63,414 bases of DNA, from contig CALFUU010000026.1 of NCBI GenBank assembly GCA_937929835.1, forward strand, positions 1 to 63,414, read 5' to 3'. Source of the DNA: an uncultured Saprospiraceae bacterium (GTDB taxonomy: Bacteria > Bacteroidota > Bacteroidia > Chitinophagales > Saprospiraceae). Made by a program: the position numbers and the translations under genes. A model generated the notes under the pieces. That model was not told where the DNA came from. It saw only the letters and a list, made by a program, of their open reading frames with translations, and did not search any database. This document shows positions 36,083-45,915 of the stretch, one piece after another. Every line of letters begins with the position of its first letter. The stretch's first letter is position 1.

Positions 36083-39000
36083 TTAATCGAATTTGATGTC
36101 TAATGCTAACCCTCTCAACTCATGAATCAATACATTGAATGATTCAGGAATACTTGGTTGAGGCAGATTCTCTCCTTTTACAATTGCTTCGTAAGCTTTC
36201 GCTCTTCCCTGTATGTCGTCTGACTTAATAGTCAGCAACTCTTGTAGTATGTTAGAAGCTCCGAAAGCCTCTAGTGCCCATACCTCCATCTCACCAAATC
36301 TCTGACCACCAAACTGTGCTTTACCACCGAGTGGTTGTTGCGTAATCAATGAGTATGGTCCTATAGATCTTGCGTGCATCTTGTCATCTACCATATGCGA
36401 TAGCTTCAGCATATAGATTATTCCTACAGTAGCCTCTTGGTGAAATCTATCACCTGTCTCGCCATCGTACAAGTAGGTCTGACCTAGATTAGGCAACCCT
36501 GCCTCTTGTACAAATTCATCTATCTCATCTAGAGAAGCTCCGTCGAATATCGGAGTAGCGAATTTCTTTCCAAGCTTTAATCCTGCCCATCCAAGAACGG
36601 TCTCGAATATCTGACCCAAATTCATCCTTGACGGTACACCCAGTGGATTCAAGACGATATCTACTGGCGTTCCATCTGCTAGGAAAGGCATATCTTCTTG
36701 CCTTACGATCTTAGAAACAATTCCCTTGTTTCCGTGACGTCCTGCAAGCTTATCACCCACCTTCAGTTTTCTCTTCTTAGCAAGGTAAACCTTTGCTAAT
36801 TTCAGAACTCCTGCTGGCAATTCATCCCCAATACTGATGTTGAACTTTTCTCTCTTGTATCTTCCTATTTCACCATTCACTTTGATCGTGTAATTATGAA
36901 TTAGTCTAGAGATCAATTTATTTGTCTCATCATCTTTAGTCCAGTTAGAATAATCTACCTGACTGTAATCGATATCCTTAAGAACCTTATTAGAGAACTT
37001 CGTGCCTTTTGGTACAATCTCTTCATTATAGATGGACTTGACACCTGCTGAGGCTTTACTCTTCACAAGCTTCATCATCTTATCTATAAGCGTCGTTCTC
37101 AACTCATTGAGCGCAATTGCATGCGTATCTTCTAGCTTAGCTAACAATTCCTTTTCCTGAACTTTCTGAAATTTATCCTTTTTAGCTCTAGCGAAAAGTT
37201 TCTTGTTGATGATAACCCCTCTTGTAGATGGTGGTGCTTTGAGTGATGCATCTTTAACATCACCGGCCTTATCTCCAAAGATGGCTCTTAAAAGCTTCTC
37301 TTCCGGTGTAGGATCAGACTCTCCTTTTGGTGTAATCTTTCCTATCAGAATATCACCTTCTTTTATCCAAGCACCCAATCTGATGATTCCATTTTCATCA
37401 AGATCTTTAGTTGCTTCCTCAGATACATTAGGGATATCATTGGTCAATTCTTCCTCACCTAACTTGGTATCTCTTACCTCAAGATCATAACTCGTGATAT
37501 GTAAGGACGTGAATATATCATCCCTTACAACTCTTTCTGAGAGCACAATTGCATCCTCAAAGTTGTATCCTTTCCAAGGCATAAATGAAACAAGCAGGTT
37601 CTGACCTAGAGCCAGCTCACCTTTTTCTGTTGCATAACCATCAGACAACAAGGTTCCTTTTTTTACTCTCTGACCTTTCTTGACGATAGGCTTAAGATTG
37701 ATAGTCGTTCCTTGATTGGTTCTTCTGAACTTAGTTAACGTATACGTCTTGACATTACTCTCAAAGGAAACTTGCTCATCTTCTTCTGATCTATCATACT
37801 CGATAACAATCTTATCGGCATCGACATACTGTACCACACCTTTGCCCTCGGCATTAATCAAGATTCTAGAATCCTGAGCTACCTTCTGCTCTATACCTGT
37901 ACCCACAATTGGAGAACGAGGCTTAAGTAAAGGCACTGCCTGACGTTGCATGTTAGACCCCATCAAGGCTCTATTGGCATCATCATTCTCCAAGAATGGA
38001 ATTAAGGATGCTGAGACACCAACAATCTGGTTAGGAGCAACGTCCATATACTCGATATCCTGAGGTTCTAGTACTGGGAAGTCACCGTGCTCTCTACACT
38101 TAACTCTATCACTTAAGAAGGCTCCTTTTTCTGCTAATGGTGCATTGGCTTGAGCAATCTTCATATAATCCTCTCCTTCTGCAGAGAGGTATTCTATATT
38201 AGATCGGAGGTCTACGACTCCTTTCTTGACTTTTCTATATGGCGTCTCTAAGAACCCCATCTTATTCACTTTGGCGAATACACAAAGTGTGGATATCAGT
38301 CCAATGTTAGGACCCTCTGGTGTCTCAATAGTACAGAGTCTACCGTAGTGAGAATAATGTACATCTCTTACCTCGAAACCTGCTCTTTCTCTTGATAGAC
38401 CACCTGGCCCTAGTGCTGAGATTCTTCTCTTGTGTGTAATCTCTGAAAGTGGATTTGTTTGATCCAAAAACTGAGACAATTGACTCGTACCAAAGAATGA
38501 ATTGATTACGGATGAAAGCGTTCTTGCATTGATCAAATCAATCGGTGTAAAGACTTCATTGTCTCTTACATTCATTCTTTCTCTGATCGTCCTAGCCATT
38601 CTTGCAAGGCCTACACCAAACTGTCCATACAACTGCTCTCCTACTGTCTTTACCCTTCTATTAGAAAGATGATCTATATCATCTAGCTCCGCTTGTTGGT
38701 TTATCAAATCAACTATGAACTTAATGATATGAATGATATCATCTTTGGTTAATACCAAAGTAGCCTCATCTATTTCTAGACCGAGTTTTTTATTGATTTT
38801 ATATCGTCCTACCTCACCTAGATTATATCTCTTATCTGAGAAGAACAGCTTATCGATTATACCACGAGCCGTCTCTTCATCAGGTGGATCAGTACCTCTT
38901 AATTGTCTGTAGATTTGTGTAACGGCCTCTAGCTCAGAACTAGATGGGTCCTTCTGAAGTGTCTGGTAGATAATAGAGTAATCCTTAAGATTCTCGCCTT

Positions 39001-39898
39001 CCATTTTCTTTTGAAGAATAATCGTCTCTACTTCAGAATCAACGATTAACTGAATGTTTTCTTCATCCAGCAAATCATCTCTTTCCAAGATGATTTCATT
39101 TCTCTCGATAGTTACTACCTCACCAGTATCCTCATCAACGAAATCCTCATTCCATTTTTTAAGAACTCTGGCAGCCAATTTTCTACCTATTGCTTTTTTA
39201 AGACTTTTCTTATCAGCTTTTATTTCCTCTGATAAGCCGAATATCTCAAGTATATCTTTATCCGAGTCATAACCGATTGCTCTTAGCAAGGTTGTAACTG
39301 GGAATTTTTTCTTACGATCTATGTAAGCGAACATCACATTGTTGATGTCTGTGGTGAACTCCATCCAAGCTCCTTTAAATGGAATTACTCTAGCAGAGTA
39401 AATCTTAGTTCCATTAGGGTGGAAATTAAGACTAAAGAAAACTCCTGGAGATCTGTGTAACTGTGACACAACAACTCTTTCAGCACCATTAATCACAAAG
39501 GTGCCCTTAGGTGTCATATAGGGTATATTACCTAAAAATACATCCTGTACTATTGTCTGAAAATCTACGTGCTCCTCATCATTACAAGAAAGTCTCAACT
39601 TCGCTTTGAGTGGAACACTATAGGTCAATCCTCTCTCCATACACTCATCAATACTATATCGAGGTGGATCTACGAAGTAGTCTAGAAATTCGAGAACAAA
39701 AATGTTCCTAGCATCGGTGATAGGGAAGTTATCTTGGAAAACATTGAAAAGGCCTTCGTTGGCTCTATTTTCTGGGGTTGTTTCCAACTGGAAGAACTCC
39801 ATAAAAGACTTAATCTGAATCTCCAAAAGATCAGGATAGTCAGCAGCTTTTATTTTTCCAAAATTGTGCCTTGGGAGGAGTGCTGTAGCTGTGGTCAT
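36083..39898 (-). CDS. rpoB: DNA-directed RNA polymerase beta subunit
   Basis: 1271 residues, full length. The rifampicin-binding cluster reads [20 protein letters not shown] and shows no obvious resistance change. The active-site lysine region [14 protein letters not shown], the switch-region [11 protein letters not shown] and the C-terminal [20 protein letters not shown] are present. The start is 137 nt downstream of rplL, with a long hairpin in between. Confidence 0.97.
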   Translation of the reverse strand: MTTATALLPRHNFGKIKAADYPDLLEIQIKSFMEFFQLETTPENRANEGLFNVFQDNFPITDARNIFVLEFLDYFVDPPRYSIDECMERGLTYSVPLKAKLRLSCNDEEHVDFQTIVQDVFLGNIPYMTPKGTFVINGAERVVVSQLHRSPGVFFSLNFHPNGTKIYSARVIPFKGAWMEFTTDINNVMFAYIDRKKKFPVTTLLRAIGYDSDKDILEIFGLSEEIKADKKSLKKAIGRKLAARVLKKWNEDFVDEDTGEVVTIERNEIILERDDLLDEENIQLIVDSEVETIILQKKMEGENLKDYSIIYQTLQKDPSSSELEAVTQIYRQLRGTDPPDEETARGIIDKLFFSDKRYNLGEVGRYKINKKLGLEIDEATLVLTKDDIIHIIKFIVDLINQQAELDDIDHLSNRRVKTVGEQLYGQFGVGLARMARTIRERMNVRDNEVFTPIDLINARTLSSVINSFFGTSQLSQFLDQTNPLSEITHKRRISALGPGGLSRERAGFEVRDVHYSHYGRLCTIETPEGPNIGLISTLCVFAKVNKMGFLETPYRKVKKGVVDLRSNIEYLSAEGEDYMKIAQANAPLAEKGAFLSDRVKCREHGDFPVLEPQDIEYMDVAPNQIVGVSASLIPFLENDDANRALMGSNMQRQAVPLLKPRSPIVGTGIEQKVAQDSRILINAEGKGVVQYVDADKIVIEYDRSEEDEQVSFESNVKTYTLTKFRRTNQGTTINLKPIVKKGQRVKKGTLLSDGYATEKGELALGQNLLVSFMPWKGYNFEDAIVLSERVVRDDIFTSLHITSYDLEVRDTKLGEEELTNDIPNVSEEATKDLDENGIIRLGAWIKEGDILIGKITPKGESDPTPEEKLLRAIFGDKAGDVKDASLKAPPSTRGVIINKKLFARAKKDKFQKVQEKELLAKLEDTHAIALNELRTTLIDKMMKLVKSKASAGVKSIYNEEIVPKGTKFSNKVLKDIDYSQVDYSNWTKDDETNKLISRLIHNYTIKVNGEIGRYKREKFNISIGDELPAGVLKLAKVYLAKKRKLKVGDKLAGRHGNKGIVSKIVRQEDMPFLADGTPVDIVLNPLGVPSRMNLGQIFETVLGWAGLKLGKKFATPIFDGASLDEIDEFVQEAGLPNLGQTYLYDGETGDRFHQEATVGIIYMLKLSHMVDDKMHARSIGPYSLITQQPLGGKAQFGGQRFGEMEVWALEAFGASNILQELLTIKSDDIQGRAKAYEAIVKGENLPQPSIPESFNVLIHELRGLALDIKFD

Positions 39899-39954
39899 TG
39901 ATACACGCTTAATAAGGTTAAAAAGGAAAGTTGGACATTAAAGAAATAGCGAAA

Positions 39955-39982
39955 GCTTAGCCACTGCAAGCAGTGACTAAGC
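39955..39982 (-). promoter_or_regulatory. Hairpin between rplL and rpoB (possible attenuator or RNase III site)
   Basis: The sequence forms a 13-bp stem with one mismatch on a 2-nt loop. On the minus strand the arm reads GCTTAGTCACTGC, then the loop and GCAGTGGCTAAGC, followed by TTTCGCTATTTC, a weak U-rich tail. In E. coli the same spot holds an attenuator plus an RNase III cut that lowers rpoBC relative to the ribosomal genes. I infer a similar balancing role, from position and structure only. Confidence 0.6.
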
Positions 39983-40035
39983 AATCATATTTCCTATGCT
40001 AAAAGAATAATTGAATTCAATCAGGCGCTACGTTG

Positions 40036-40413
40036 TTACTTAAGTTCAACGTCAGCTCCAGCAGCTTCGAGAGCGGCTTTGATTGATTCTGCTTCATCTT
40101 TAGGCACGCCTTCCTTAACTGGAGCTGGTGCACTATCGACTAATTCCTTAGCTTCTTTAAGTCCTAGACCTAAAAGGTTTTTCACTTCTTTTACTACTGC
40201 TAACTTAGCTGATCCTGCAGAGTTCAATACAACTGAAAATTCAGTTTTTTCTTCTCCACCTCCGGCGCCTCCGCCAGCTGGTCCAGCAGCAACAGCAACA
40301 GCTGCAGCAGCAGGTTCAATACCATGTTCTTCCTTTAATATCTCTGCTAGTTCACTAACCTCTTTTACGGTCAATCCTACTAGCGTGTCTGCAAGTGACT
40401 TGATGTCTGCCAT
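40036..40413 (-). CDS. rplL: 50S ribosomal protein L7/L12
   Basis: 125 residues. The N-terminal dimerisation helix (about 1-35) is followed by a flexible Ala/Gly hinge ([20 protein letters not shown]) and the conserved factor-binding domain ([35 protein letters not shown]). It forms the stalk that recruits translation factors. It follows rplJ, as usual. Confidence 0.97.
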   Translation of the reverse strand: MADIKSLADTLVGLTVKEVSELAEILKEEHGIEPAAAAVAVAAGPAGGGAGGGEEKTEFSVVLNSAGSAKLAVVKEVKNLLGLGLKEAKELVDSAPAPVKEGVPKDEAESIKAALEAAGADVELK

Positions 40414-40479
40414 GAATAAAAATTTAGAATATTATGAATTAATTACATCACAAAGATGCGATTAGCTTGGAAGCCTTAA

Positions 40480-41007
40480 TTATTGCGCTTTTTCTTCTAG
40501 TGCTTTCACTAGACCTGCGATGGTCTTACCACCTGATTGTAGCGCAGAAACAACATTCTTGATAGGTGATTGTAATAACATTATTACATCTCCAACCAAC
40601 TCGTCTTTCGACTTTAATGCAGCCAATTCCTTGACCTTTTCATCACCTAAGTAGATACTAGAATCAATATAAGCTGCTTTCAATACAGGCTTATCATGTT
40701 CCTTTCTGAATTGCTCTATAACTTTTGCAGGACTATTAGCTGTCTCACAGAACATTATAGAGGTAGGTCCTTTTAATGAACCATATAGCTCATCATATCT
40801 ACCATCCTCAGAAATAGACTCTAATGCTTTTTTGACTAGAGTATTCTTAACTACTTTGAGTTCGATATCTTTTTCAAAGCACAATCTTCTAAGGTTATTG
40901 ACCTGTAGAACACTCAGCTCTGATGAATCCGTTATATAAAAACTTGAAGCATCTGCAAATTTTGCTTTCAACTCCTCGACTACTGTCGCTTTATTATCTC
41001 TGTTCAT
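40480..41007 (-). CDS. rplJ: 50S ribosomal protein L10
   Basis: 175 residues starting MNRDNKATVVEELKAKFADA, with the L10 globular domain and C-terminal helices that hold L7/L12 dimers. Only 25 nt separate it from rplA, so there is no room for the long L10-binding leader known from E. coli. Confidence 0.96.
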   Translation of the reverse strand: MNRDNKATVVEELKAKFADASSFYITDSSELSVLQVNNLRRLCFEKDIELKVVKNTLVKKALESISEDGRYDELYGSLKGPTSIMFCETANSPAKVIEQFRKEHDKPVLKAAYIDSSIYLGDEKVKELAALKSKDELVGDVIMLLQSPIKNVVSALQSGGKTIAGLVKALEEKAQ

Positions 41008-41032
41008 TGTTTAGTAATTATGGAGTTTAAGA

Positions 41033-41725
41033 TTATGCGATGTCTTTGGTATCTAAACCTATCCCAGGACTCATAGTACTGGAGATACTAACACTTTTCA
41101 TATATGTTCCCTTTGAAGACGAAGGTTTCATCTTCATTATAAGTGTCAATAGTTCCTTTGCATTTTCAGCAAGTTTATCTGCTGTAAATGAAACTCTACC
41201 TATAGAGTTATGGATCGTACCGTACTTATCTACTCTGAAAGCAATCTTTCCTCCCTTTACTTCTGTTACAGCCGCACCGACATTAGGTGTTACTGTTCCA
41301 GACTTAGGATTAGGCATAAGTCCTCTTGGACCTAATATCCTACCGATCTTACCGACCTGAGCCATCACATTTGGTGCTGCGATTACAACATCAATGTCTG
41401 TCCATCCTTGTTGAATTTTAGTAACATACTCATCTAGACCAACGTAGTCAGCTCCAGCAGCTTTTGCTTCTTCTTCCTTATCTGGAGTACACATAACAAG
41501 AACTTTCTTTGTCTTACCTGTTCCGTTAGGAAGCGAGACTGTTCCTCTAATTGCTTGGTCTGGTTTTCTTGGATCGACGCCAAGATTGATGTGCAAGTCA
41601 ACGGAAGCATCAAATTTTGCTGTGTTGACTTCTTTTACAAGAGCCATAGCTTCGTTTAAAGTATAGAGCTTATCCGCATCTACTTTAGCATTAGCTATTT
41701 TTCTCTTCTTAGTTAATTTAGCCAT
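41033..41725 (-). CDS. rplA: 50S ribosomal protein L1
   Basis: 230 residues, with NLGVDPRKPDQAIRGTVSLP and the late RVDKYGTIHNSIGRVSF block. L1 binds 23S rRNA at the mobile stalk, and often its own mRNA leader near rplK. The gene lies 66 nt downstream of rplK. Confidence 0.97.
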   Translation of the reverse strand: MAKLTKKRKIANAKVDADKLYTLNEAMALVKEVNTAKFDASVDLHINLGVDPRKPDQAIRGTVSLPNGTGKTKKVLVMCTPDKEEEAKAAGADYVGLDEYVTKIQQGWTDIDVVIAAPNVMAQVGKIGRILGPRGLMPNPKSGTVTPNVGAAVTEVKGGKIAFRVDKYGTIHNSIGRVSFTADKLAENAKELLTLIMKMKPSSSKGTYMKSVSISSTMSPGIGLDTKDIA

Positions 41726-41791
41726 TATAAAGTTTTAAAGGTTGTAACGTCTGACTAGTAGACTCCCTTATTATGAAAATAAATTATTTAT

Positions 41792-42247
41792 TTATGCTTC
41801 TGCTCCTGTATCCCAAGGCGCTGGGCCATCTACTATTAAGCCCATACTTCTTGCAGTACCCGCTACCATCTTCATTCCTGACTCGATAGTAAAGGCGTTA
41901 AGATCTGGCATCTTGTCTTCTGCGATAGCCTTTACTTGATCCCAAGTTACTTTACCTACTTTTTGTCTGTTGGACTCTGGAGAACCACTTTTGAGCTTGG
42001 CAGCTTCTAATAATTGTACAGCAGCTGGTGGTGTCTTTATGATAAAGTCAAATGACTTATCCTTGTAGACAGTTACAACAACAGGTAATAGTTTACCTCT
42101 GGATTCTTCTGATTTGGCGTTAAACCTCTTACAGAATTCCATAATGTTGACACCTTTAGCACCTAATGCAGGTCCTACTGGTGGTGAGGGATTTGCTGCT
42201 CCTCCTCTTACTTGTAGCTTGATAAAGCCTTCTACTTCTTTAGCCAT
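41792..42247 (-). CDS. rplK: 50S ribosomal protein L11
   Basis: 151 residues. The N-terminal block [20 protein letters not shown], with its invariant Pro-rich loop, and the C-terminal rRNA-binding domain are typical. It sits 30 nt downstream of nusG. Confidence 0.97.
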   Translation of the reverse strand: MAKEVEGFIKLQVRGGAANPSPPVGPALGAKGVNIMEFCKRFNAKSEESRGKLLPVVVTVYKDKSFDFIIKTPPAAVQLLEAAKLKSGSPESNRQKVGKVTWDQVKAIAEDKMPDLNAFTIESGMKMVAGTARSMGLIVDGPAPWDTGAEA

Positions 42248-42277
42248 TTTAGTTTTATCTAATTGGTAGTTTAGTTA

Positions 42278-42823
42278 TTATTGTTTTTCTACTTGCATAA
42301 AGTTCAACTCCACTTCAGTTCCACGTCCAAATATCTTTACGATTACTTTTAGCTTCTTCTTCTCGTCGTTGACTTCTTTAATATCACCTACAAAATCATT
42401 GAATGGACCATCAACTATCTTGACTGTCTCTCCAACAATGAAAGGATCTATGATTGATTCACCGACTTCTTGAGATTCATCAACCTTACCTAACATTCTG
42501 TTAGCTTCTGACTGTCTCATCGGTATAGGATTACCTCTACCTAGAAAGTGAATGACATTGGGCACATTGGTTATCGCTTGAATTATCTCTCCCGAGAACT
42601 TTGAAGGAAATGCTTCTATAAGTATATAACCAGGAAGGATATTTCTCTCCATGATCACCTTCTTGCCACTTCTTATTTTGTACACCTTTTCTGAAGGGAC
42701 TAGAACTTGAGGTATAAAGTCATTCCACTTCTTACGTTGTAGTTCTAACTCAATGTATTCCTTAATTTTCTTTTCCTTACCACTGATAACTCTCAACGAG
42801 TACCATCTTGATTCTTCAGACAT
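42278..42823 (-). CDS. nusG: Transcription antitermination factor NusG
   Basis: 181 residues: NGN domain over about residues 1-120 (RWYSLRVISGKEKKIKEYIE, MERNILPGYILIE, NVPNVIHFLGRG), then a KOW domain from about 125 (GETVKIVDGPFNDFVGDIKE). It binds RNA polymerase and couples it to Rho or to the ribosome. It is 9 nt downstream of secE. Confidence 0.97.
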   Translation of the reverse strand: MSEESRWYSLRVISGKEKKIKEYIELELQRKKWNDFIPQVLVPSEKVYKIRSGKKVIMERNILPGYILIEAFPSKFSGEIIQAITNVPNVIHFLGRGNPIPMRQSEANRMLGKVDESQEVGESIIDPFIVGETVKIVDGPFNDFVGDIKEVNDEKKKLKVIVKIFGRGTEVELNFMQVEKQ

Positions 42824-42832
42824 TGATCGTTA

Positions 42833-43021
42833 TTAGAGCTTGTAAATTGTGGTTAGTACACTATTAAACACAGAATCCATCAAAAATATGATCAACGAAA
42901 TGATTACAGAGGCAATGATCACCAATCTTGTATTGCTAAAAAGGTTAGGCCAAGTCGGCCATGTTACCTTGTGTATTAGCTCATTGTAGCTCTCCTTTAC
43001 GTACAATACTATATCATTCAT
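42833..43021 (-). CDS. secE: Preprotein translocase subunit SecE
   Basis: 62 residues with one membrane helix (LVIIASVIISLIIFLMDSVF) after a short amphipathic start, VKESYNELIHKVTWPTWPNL, the standard SecE pattern. Lies 22 nt downstream of tRNA-Trp. Confidence 0.95.
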   Translation of the reverse strand: MNDIVLYVKESYNELIHKVTWPTWPNLFSNTRLVIIASVIISLIIFLMDSVFNSVLTTIYKL

Positions 43022-43043
43022 TCAACTTCTTTTTAAAAACTAG

Positions 43044-43116
43044 CAGGGGAGACAGGAATTGAACCCGCAACCTTCGGTTTTGGAGACCACTGCTCTACCA
43101 ATTGAGCTACTCCCCT
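43044..43116 (-). tRNA. tRNA-Trp (CCA)
   Basis: The cloverleaf is complete: acceptor AGGGGAG paired with CTCCCCT plus discriminator G, D-arm AGCTCAATTGGTAGAGC, an anticodon loop containing CTCCAAA (anticodon CCA), and a T-arm GGTTCAATTCC. No CCA is encoded. It sits between tuf and secE in the same orientation, so it is probably processed from the operon transcript. Confidence 0.95.
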
Positions 43117-43145
43117 ATTTAAAAAACTCTTAGCTATAAAATCAG

Positions 43146-43177
43146 AAAATTAAGCACCCATACAGATGCTTAATTTT
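43146..43177 (-). terminator. Hairpin between tuf and tRNA-Trp
   Basis: 11-bp inverted repeat (arms around 43146-43156 and 43167-43177, core TTAAGCA/TGCTTAA) with a 10-nt loop. The A/U-rich flank could give partial termination after tuf, or a processing site, lowering expression of secE-nusG and the genes beyond. There is no long T-run on the minus side, so full termination is unlikely. Confidence 0.5.
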
Positions 43178-43205
43178 TCCAATATTATTTATAAAGAATA
43201 ACTTC

Positions 43206-44402
43206 TTACTCTATGATCTCAGTTACTTGACCTGCACCTACTGTACGTCCACCCTCTCTAATTGCAAAACGAAGACCTTTCTCCATTGCAATTGGGTTTA
43301 TCAAGTTTACTTCAAGAGTTACATTATCACCAGGCATAACCATTTCTACGCCATCAGGTAATTTGCAATCTCCAGTTACATCTGTAGTTCTGAAGTAGAA
43401 CTGAGGTCTATAACCATTAAAGAATGGTGTGTGTCTTCCACCTTCATCTTTACCTAGAACGTATACCTCACACTTGAACTTACTGTGTGGTGTAACAGAT
43501 CCTGGCTTAACGATAACCATTCCTCTCTTGATAGCTTCTTTATCTATACCTCTTAGAAGTAGACCAGCATTATCACCAGCTTCACCTCTTTCTAGTATCT
43601 TTCTAAACATCTCAACTCCTGTAATAGTAGAAGTCAATGGCTTAGCATCAGCTGCTTGCATACCTACTATCTCAACTGGATCACCAGTGTTGATAACACC
43701 TCTCTCAATTCTTCCTGTTGCAACTGTACCTCTACCTGTGATAGAGAAAACATCCTCAACTGGCATCAAGAAATCCTTATCTACATCTCTTACTGGTTCT
43801 GGAATGTCTGCATCAACAGCAGCCATAAGATCCATTATTGCTTTTTTGCCTTCATCAGTTCCCTCTAATGCCTTTAGAGCAGAACCTTGAATGATAGAGG
43901 CATTGTCACCATCAAACTCATACTGAGAAAGTAGTTCTCTAACTTCCATTTCTACTAATTCCAACATTTCAGCATCATCAACAAGGTCAACCTTGTTCAT
44001 AAATACTACAATCTTTGGAACACCTACCTGACGGCATAAAAGGATGTGCTCTCTTGTCTGAGGCATTGGTCCGTCAGTAGCAGCACATACCAAAATGGCA
44101 CCATCCATTTGAGCCGCACCCGTTACCATGTTCTTAACATAATCGGCGTGACCAGGACAATCAACGTGCGCATAGTGTCTGTTAGCAGTTTCGTACTCTA
44201 CGTGCGCGGTATTAATAGTGATACCTCTTTCTTTTTCCTCAGGAGCTCCATCAATGGCATCATAGTCCATTTTTTCAGAAAGTCCTGCTTCAGAAAGCAC
44301 ATACGTGATTGCTGCAGTTAACGTTGTTTTACCATGGTCTACGTGACCAATCGTACCAATATTTACGTGGGGTTTGGTCCTTTGAAAGGTTTCTTTAGCC
44401 AT
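43206..44402 (-). CDS. tuf: Elongation factor Tu
   Basis: 398 residues. G1 is GHVDHGKT, G3 is DCPGHADY and G4 is NKVD, with domains 2 and 3 complete up to the end [11 protein letters not shown]. It delivers aminoacyl-tRNA to the ribosome. It sits downstream of four tRNA genes, as in the E. coli tufB operon. Confidence 0.98.
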   Translation of the reverse strand: MAKETFQRTKPHVNIGTIGHVDHGKTTLTAAITYVLSEAGLSEKMDYDAIDGAPEEKERGITINTAHVEYETANRHYAHVDCPGHADYVKNMVTGAAQMDGAILVCAATDGPMPQTREHILLCRQVGVPKIVVFMNKVDLVDDAEMLELVEMEVRELLSQYEFDGDNASIIQGSALKALEGTDEGKKAIMDLMAAVDADIPEPVRDVDKDFLMPVEDVFSITGRGTVATGRIERGVINTGDPVEIVGMQAADAKPLTSTITGVEMFRKILERGEAGDNAGLLLRGIDKEAIKRGMVIVKPGSVTPHSKFKCEVYVLGKDEGGRHTPFFNGYRPQFYFRTTDVTGDCKLPDGVEMVMPGDNVTLEVNLINPIAMEKGLRFAIREGGRTVGAGQVTEIIE

Positions 44403-44472
44403 TATACAATTATTTTAAATATTTATGATTTACAATATAAATTCCTCCTTAATAAACTCATTTGGTTCTGAG

Positions 44473-44544
44473 AGCCGATGACTGGATTTGAACCGGCGAC
44501 CCCCTCCTTACCATGGAGGTGCTCTACCACTGAGCTACATCGGC
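44473..44544 (-). tRNA. tRNA-Thr (GGT)
   Basis: Acceptor GCCGATG pairs with CATCGGC. The anticodon stem CCTCC/GGAGG holds the loop ATGGTAA, giving anticodon GGT. The T-arm has GGTTCAAATCC. It matches E. coli thrT in sequence and place, just before tuf. Confidence 0.95.
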
Positions 44545-44566
44545 TTAAAAAACCTTTGTAAATTAG

Positions 44567-44639
44567 AGCGGAAGACGAGACTCGAACCCGCGACCCTCAG
44601 CTTGGAAGGCTGATGCTCTACCAACTGAGCTACTTCCGC
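44567..44639 (-). tRNA. tRNA-Gly (TCC)
   Basis: Acceptor GCGGAAG pairs with CTTCCGC. The anticodon stem TCAGC/GCTGA holds the loop CTTCCAA, giving TCC. It corresponds to E. coli glyT in the same operon position. Confidence 0.95.
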
Positions 44640-44656
44640 ATTTTAACCTTTTGTTG

Positions 44657-44738
44657 TGGGGGTGATAGGATTCGAACCTATTCAGTCGAAACACCAGATT
44701 TACAGTCTGGCCCGGCTCTCCAACTCCGGCGCACCCCC
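44657..44738 (-). tRNA. tRNA-Tyr (GTA)
   Basis: Acceptor GGGGGTG pairs with CACCCCC. The anticodon stem CCAGA/TCTGG holds the loop CTGTAAA, giving GTA. A long variable arm marks it as a class II tRNA, as expected for bacterial tRNA-Tyr. Confidence 0.94.
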
Positions 44739-44764
44739 TCCGTTACCCTTCCTAAGAAGAGTAG

Positions 44765-44838
44765 AGCCGATGGAGGGATTCGAACCCCCGACCCGCTGAT
44801 TACAAATCAGCTGCTCTGGCCAACTGAGCTACATCGGC
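44765..44838 (-). tRNA. tRNA-Thr (TGT)
   Basis: Acceptor GCCGATG pairs with CATCGGC. The anticodon stem GCTGA/TCAGC holds the loop TTTGTAA, giving TGT. It is the first gene of the tRNA-tuf-sec-rpl-rpo run and corresponds to E. coli thrU. Confidence 0.95.
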
Positions 44839-44887
44839 TTTTAATCAAATATGTCAAATATTTAATATGCTTTCTTCAAAGCGAATG

Positions 44888-44919
44888 CAAAAATAAGTTT
44901 TTTAAATAAATATGTAAAC
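44888..44919 (-). promoter_or_regulatory. Probable promoter of the tRNA-tuf-secE-rpl-rpoBC operon
   Basis: On the minus strand an exact TAnnTTTG match (TATTTTTG, 44888-44895) lies 50 nt upstream of the first tRNA. A GTTTAC element at 44914-44919 is at about the right distance for the upstream half of a Bacteroidota promoter. This is the only exact box between xerC and the first tRNA. Start site and strength are not shown by sequence. Confidence 0.6.
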
Positions 44920-44931
44920 CCTATGATAAAA

Positions 44932-45825
44932 TTATTTCAAACCTTTTGGATGAGCTGTTTTATACGTTTCCTTTAGCTTCTGAATAGAGTTATGGGTATA
45001 TACCTGGGTGGCAGCCAAGCTAGAATGGCCCAAAAGCTCCTTTACTGCATTAAGATCCGCACCATTATTCATCATATGTGTAGCAAAAGAGTGCCGTAAT
45101 ATATGGGGAGAGCGCTTTTTTGCAGTAGAAACTTTAGATATATGGCGATGGACTAAGTTGTAGACAAACTTAGGATATAGAGGCTTCCCTTTATCTGTTA
45201 AGAAGAGAGATTGGTCGATGTTTATCTCCTCAAATTGATCTTGACGTATTTGCAAATAATCTAATAAACTGTCTAGCATGGCATCAGAGATTGGCAAAAT
45301 CCGCTCTTTGGCACCCTTCCCAAGGACTTTTATCCACTTATTAGAGAGGTCAATATCCGTTACAAGAACAGATATCAGTTCACTTCTACGCAATCCTGAA
45401 GTATATAATAGCTCTATAATCAAGGCATCTCTGTGCGCAGAATAGGTGTTAGGCCGTTCATCATTCAGTTTTAGCAAGTTATCAAGGCTTTTCTCCTGTA
45501 TGATGGCAGGTAACTTTTTTCCATTCTTAGGTGGCAGGATTTTGAGCATAGGATCATAATCAATGAAGCCTCCCCTCTTCATATACTTGTAATAGGTCCT
45601 AAGTGAGGACAATTTTCGATTTATAGACTTTGAAGTAACTTCATTACCTACCAGCTCTACCATCCATGATCGGATATGTGTGTGCTTAGCCCTATCTATA
45701 GGAAGACCTTCATAAAAGGCATTGAGATAAGTAATGAATTGCCCTAAATCCTTAGTATAAGCCTTTATTGTGTGAGGTGAATAGCGCTTTTCTTGAGTAA
45801 GGTATTTTATAAATGGCTCAATCAT
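44932..45825 (-). CDS. XerC/XerD-type tyrosine recombinase
   Basis: 297 residues. The N-terminal SAM-like core-binding domain starts IEPFIKYLTQEKRYSPHTIKAYTKDL. In the catalytic domain the first Arg is in YTSGLRRSELISV, the Lys in LGKGAKER, the H-x-x-R box is HILRHSFATHM, the next His in ELLGHSSLAATQVY and the nucleophile is the Tyr in TQVYTH. It resolves chromosome dimers, or a related role. It is the last gene before the tRNA cluster. A TATGTTTA box (one mismatch) is at 45830-45837, four bases before the ATG. Confidence 0.93.
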   Translation of the reverse strand: MIEPFIKYLTQEKRYSPHTIKAYTKDLGQFITYLNAFYEGLPIDRAKHTHIRSWMVELVGNEVTSKSINRKLSSLRTYYKYMKRGGFIDYDPMLKILPPKNGKKLPAIIQEKSLDNLLKLNDERPNTYSAHRDALIIELLYTSGLRRSELISVLVTDIDLSNKWIKVLGKGAKERILPISDAMLDSLLDYLQIRQDQFEEINIDQSLFLTDKGKPLYPKFVYNLVHRHISKVSTAKKRSPHILRHSFATHMMNNGADLNAVKELLGHSSLAATQVYTHNSIQKLKETYKTAHPKGLK

Positions 45826-45915
45826 AAGATAAACATATTACAAAAGATTATAATATGTTTAGCGTTATCCTTTAATAACCACATAGACTACAACCAACTA
45901 TTGTTAAATTTGAAT

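Noticed and set aside
31817..39272. Many open frames of 60-170 codons on the plus strand opposite rpoC and rpoB
   Set aside because: Antisense shadows of two essential, highly conserved genes; composition is Ser/Leu-rich and there are no start contexts.
45793..45915. N-terminal extension of the FG-GAP lipoprotein back to 45793
   Set aside because: It overlaps the xerC start on the other strand and precedes a clear lipoprotein signal peptide that starts at 45916.
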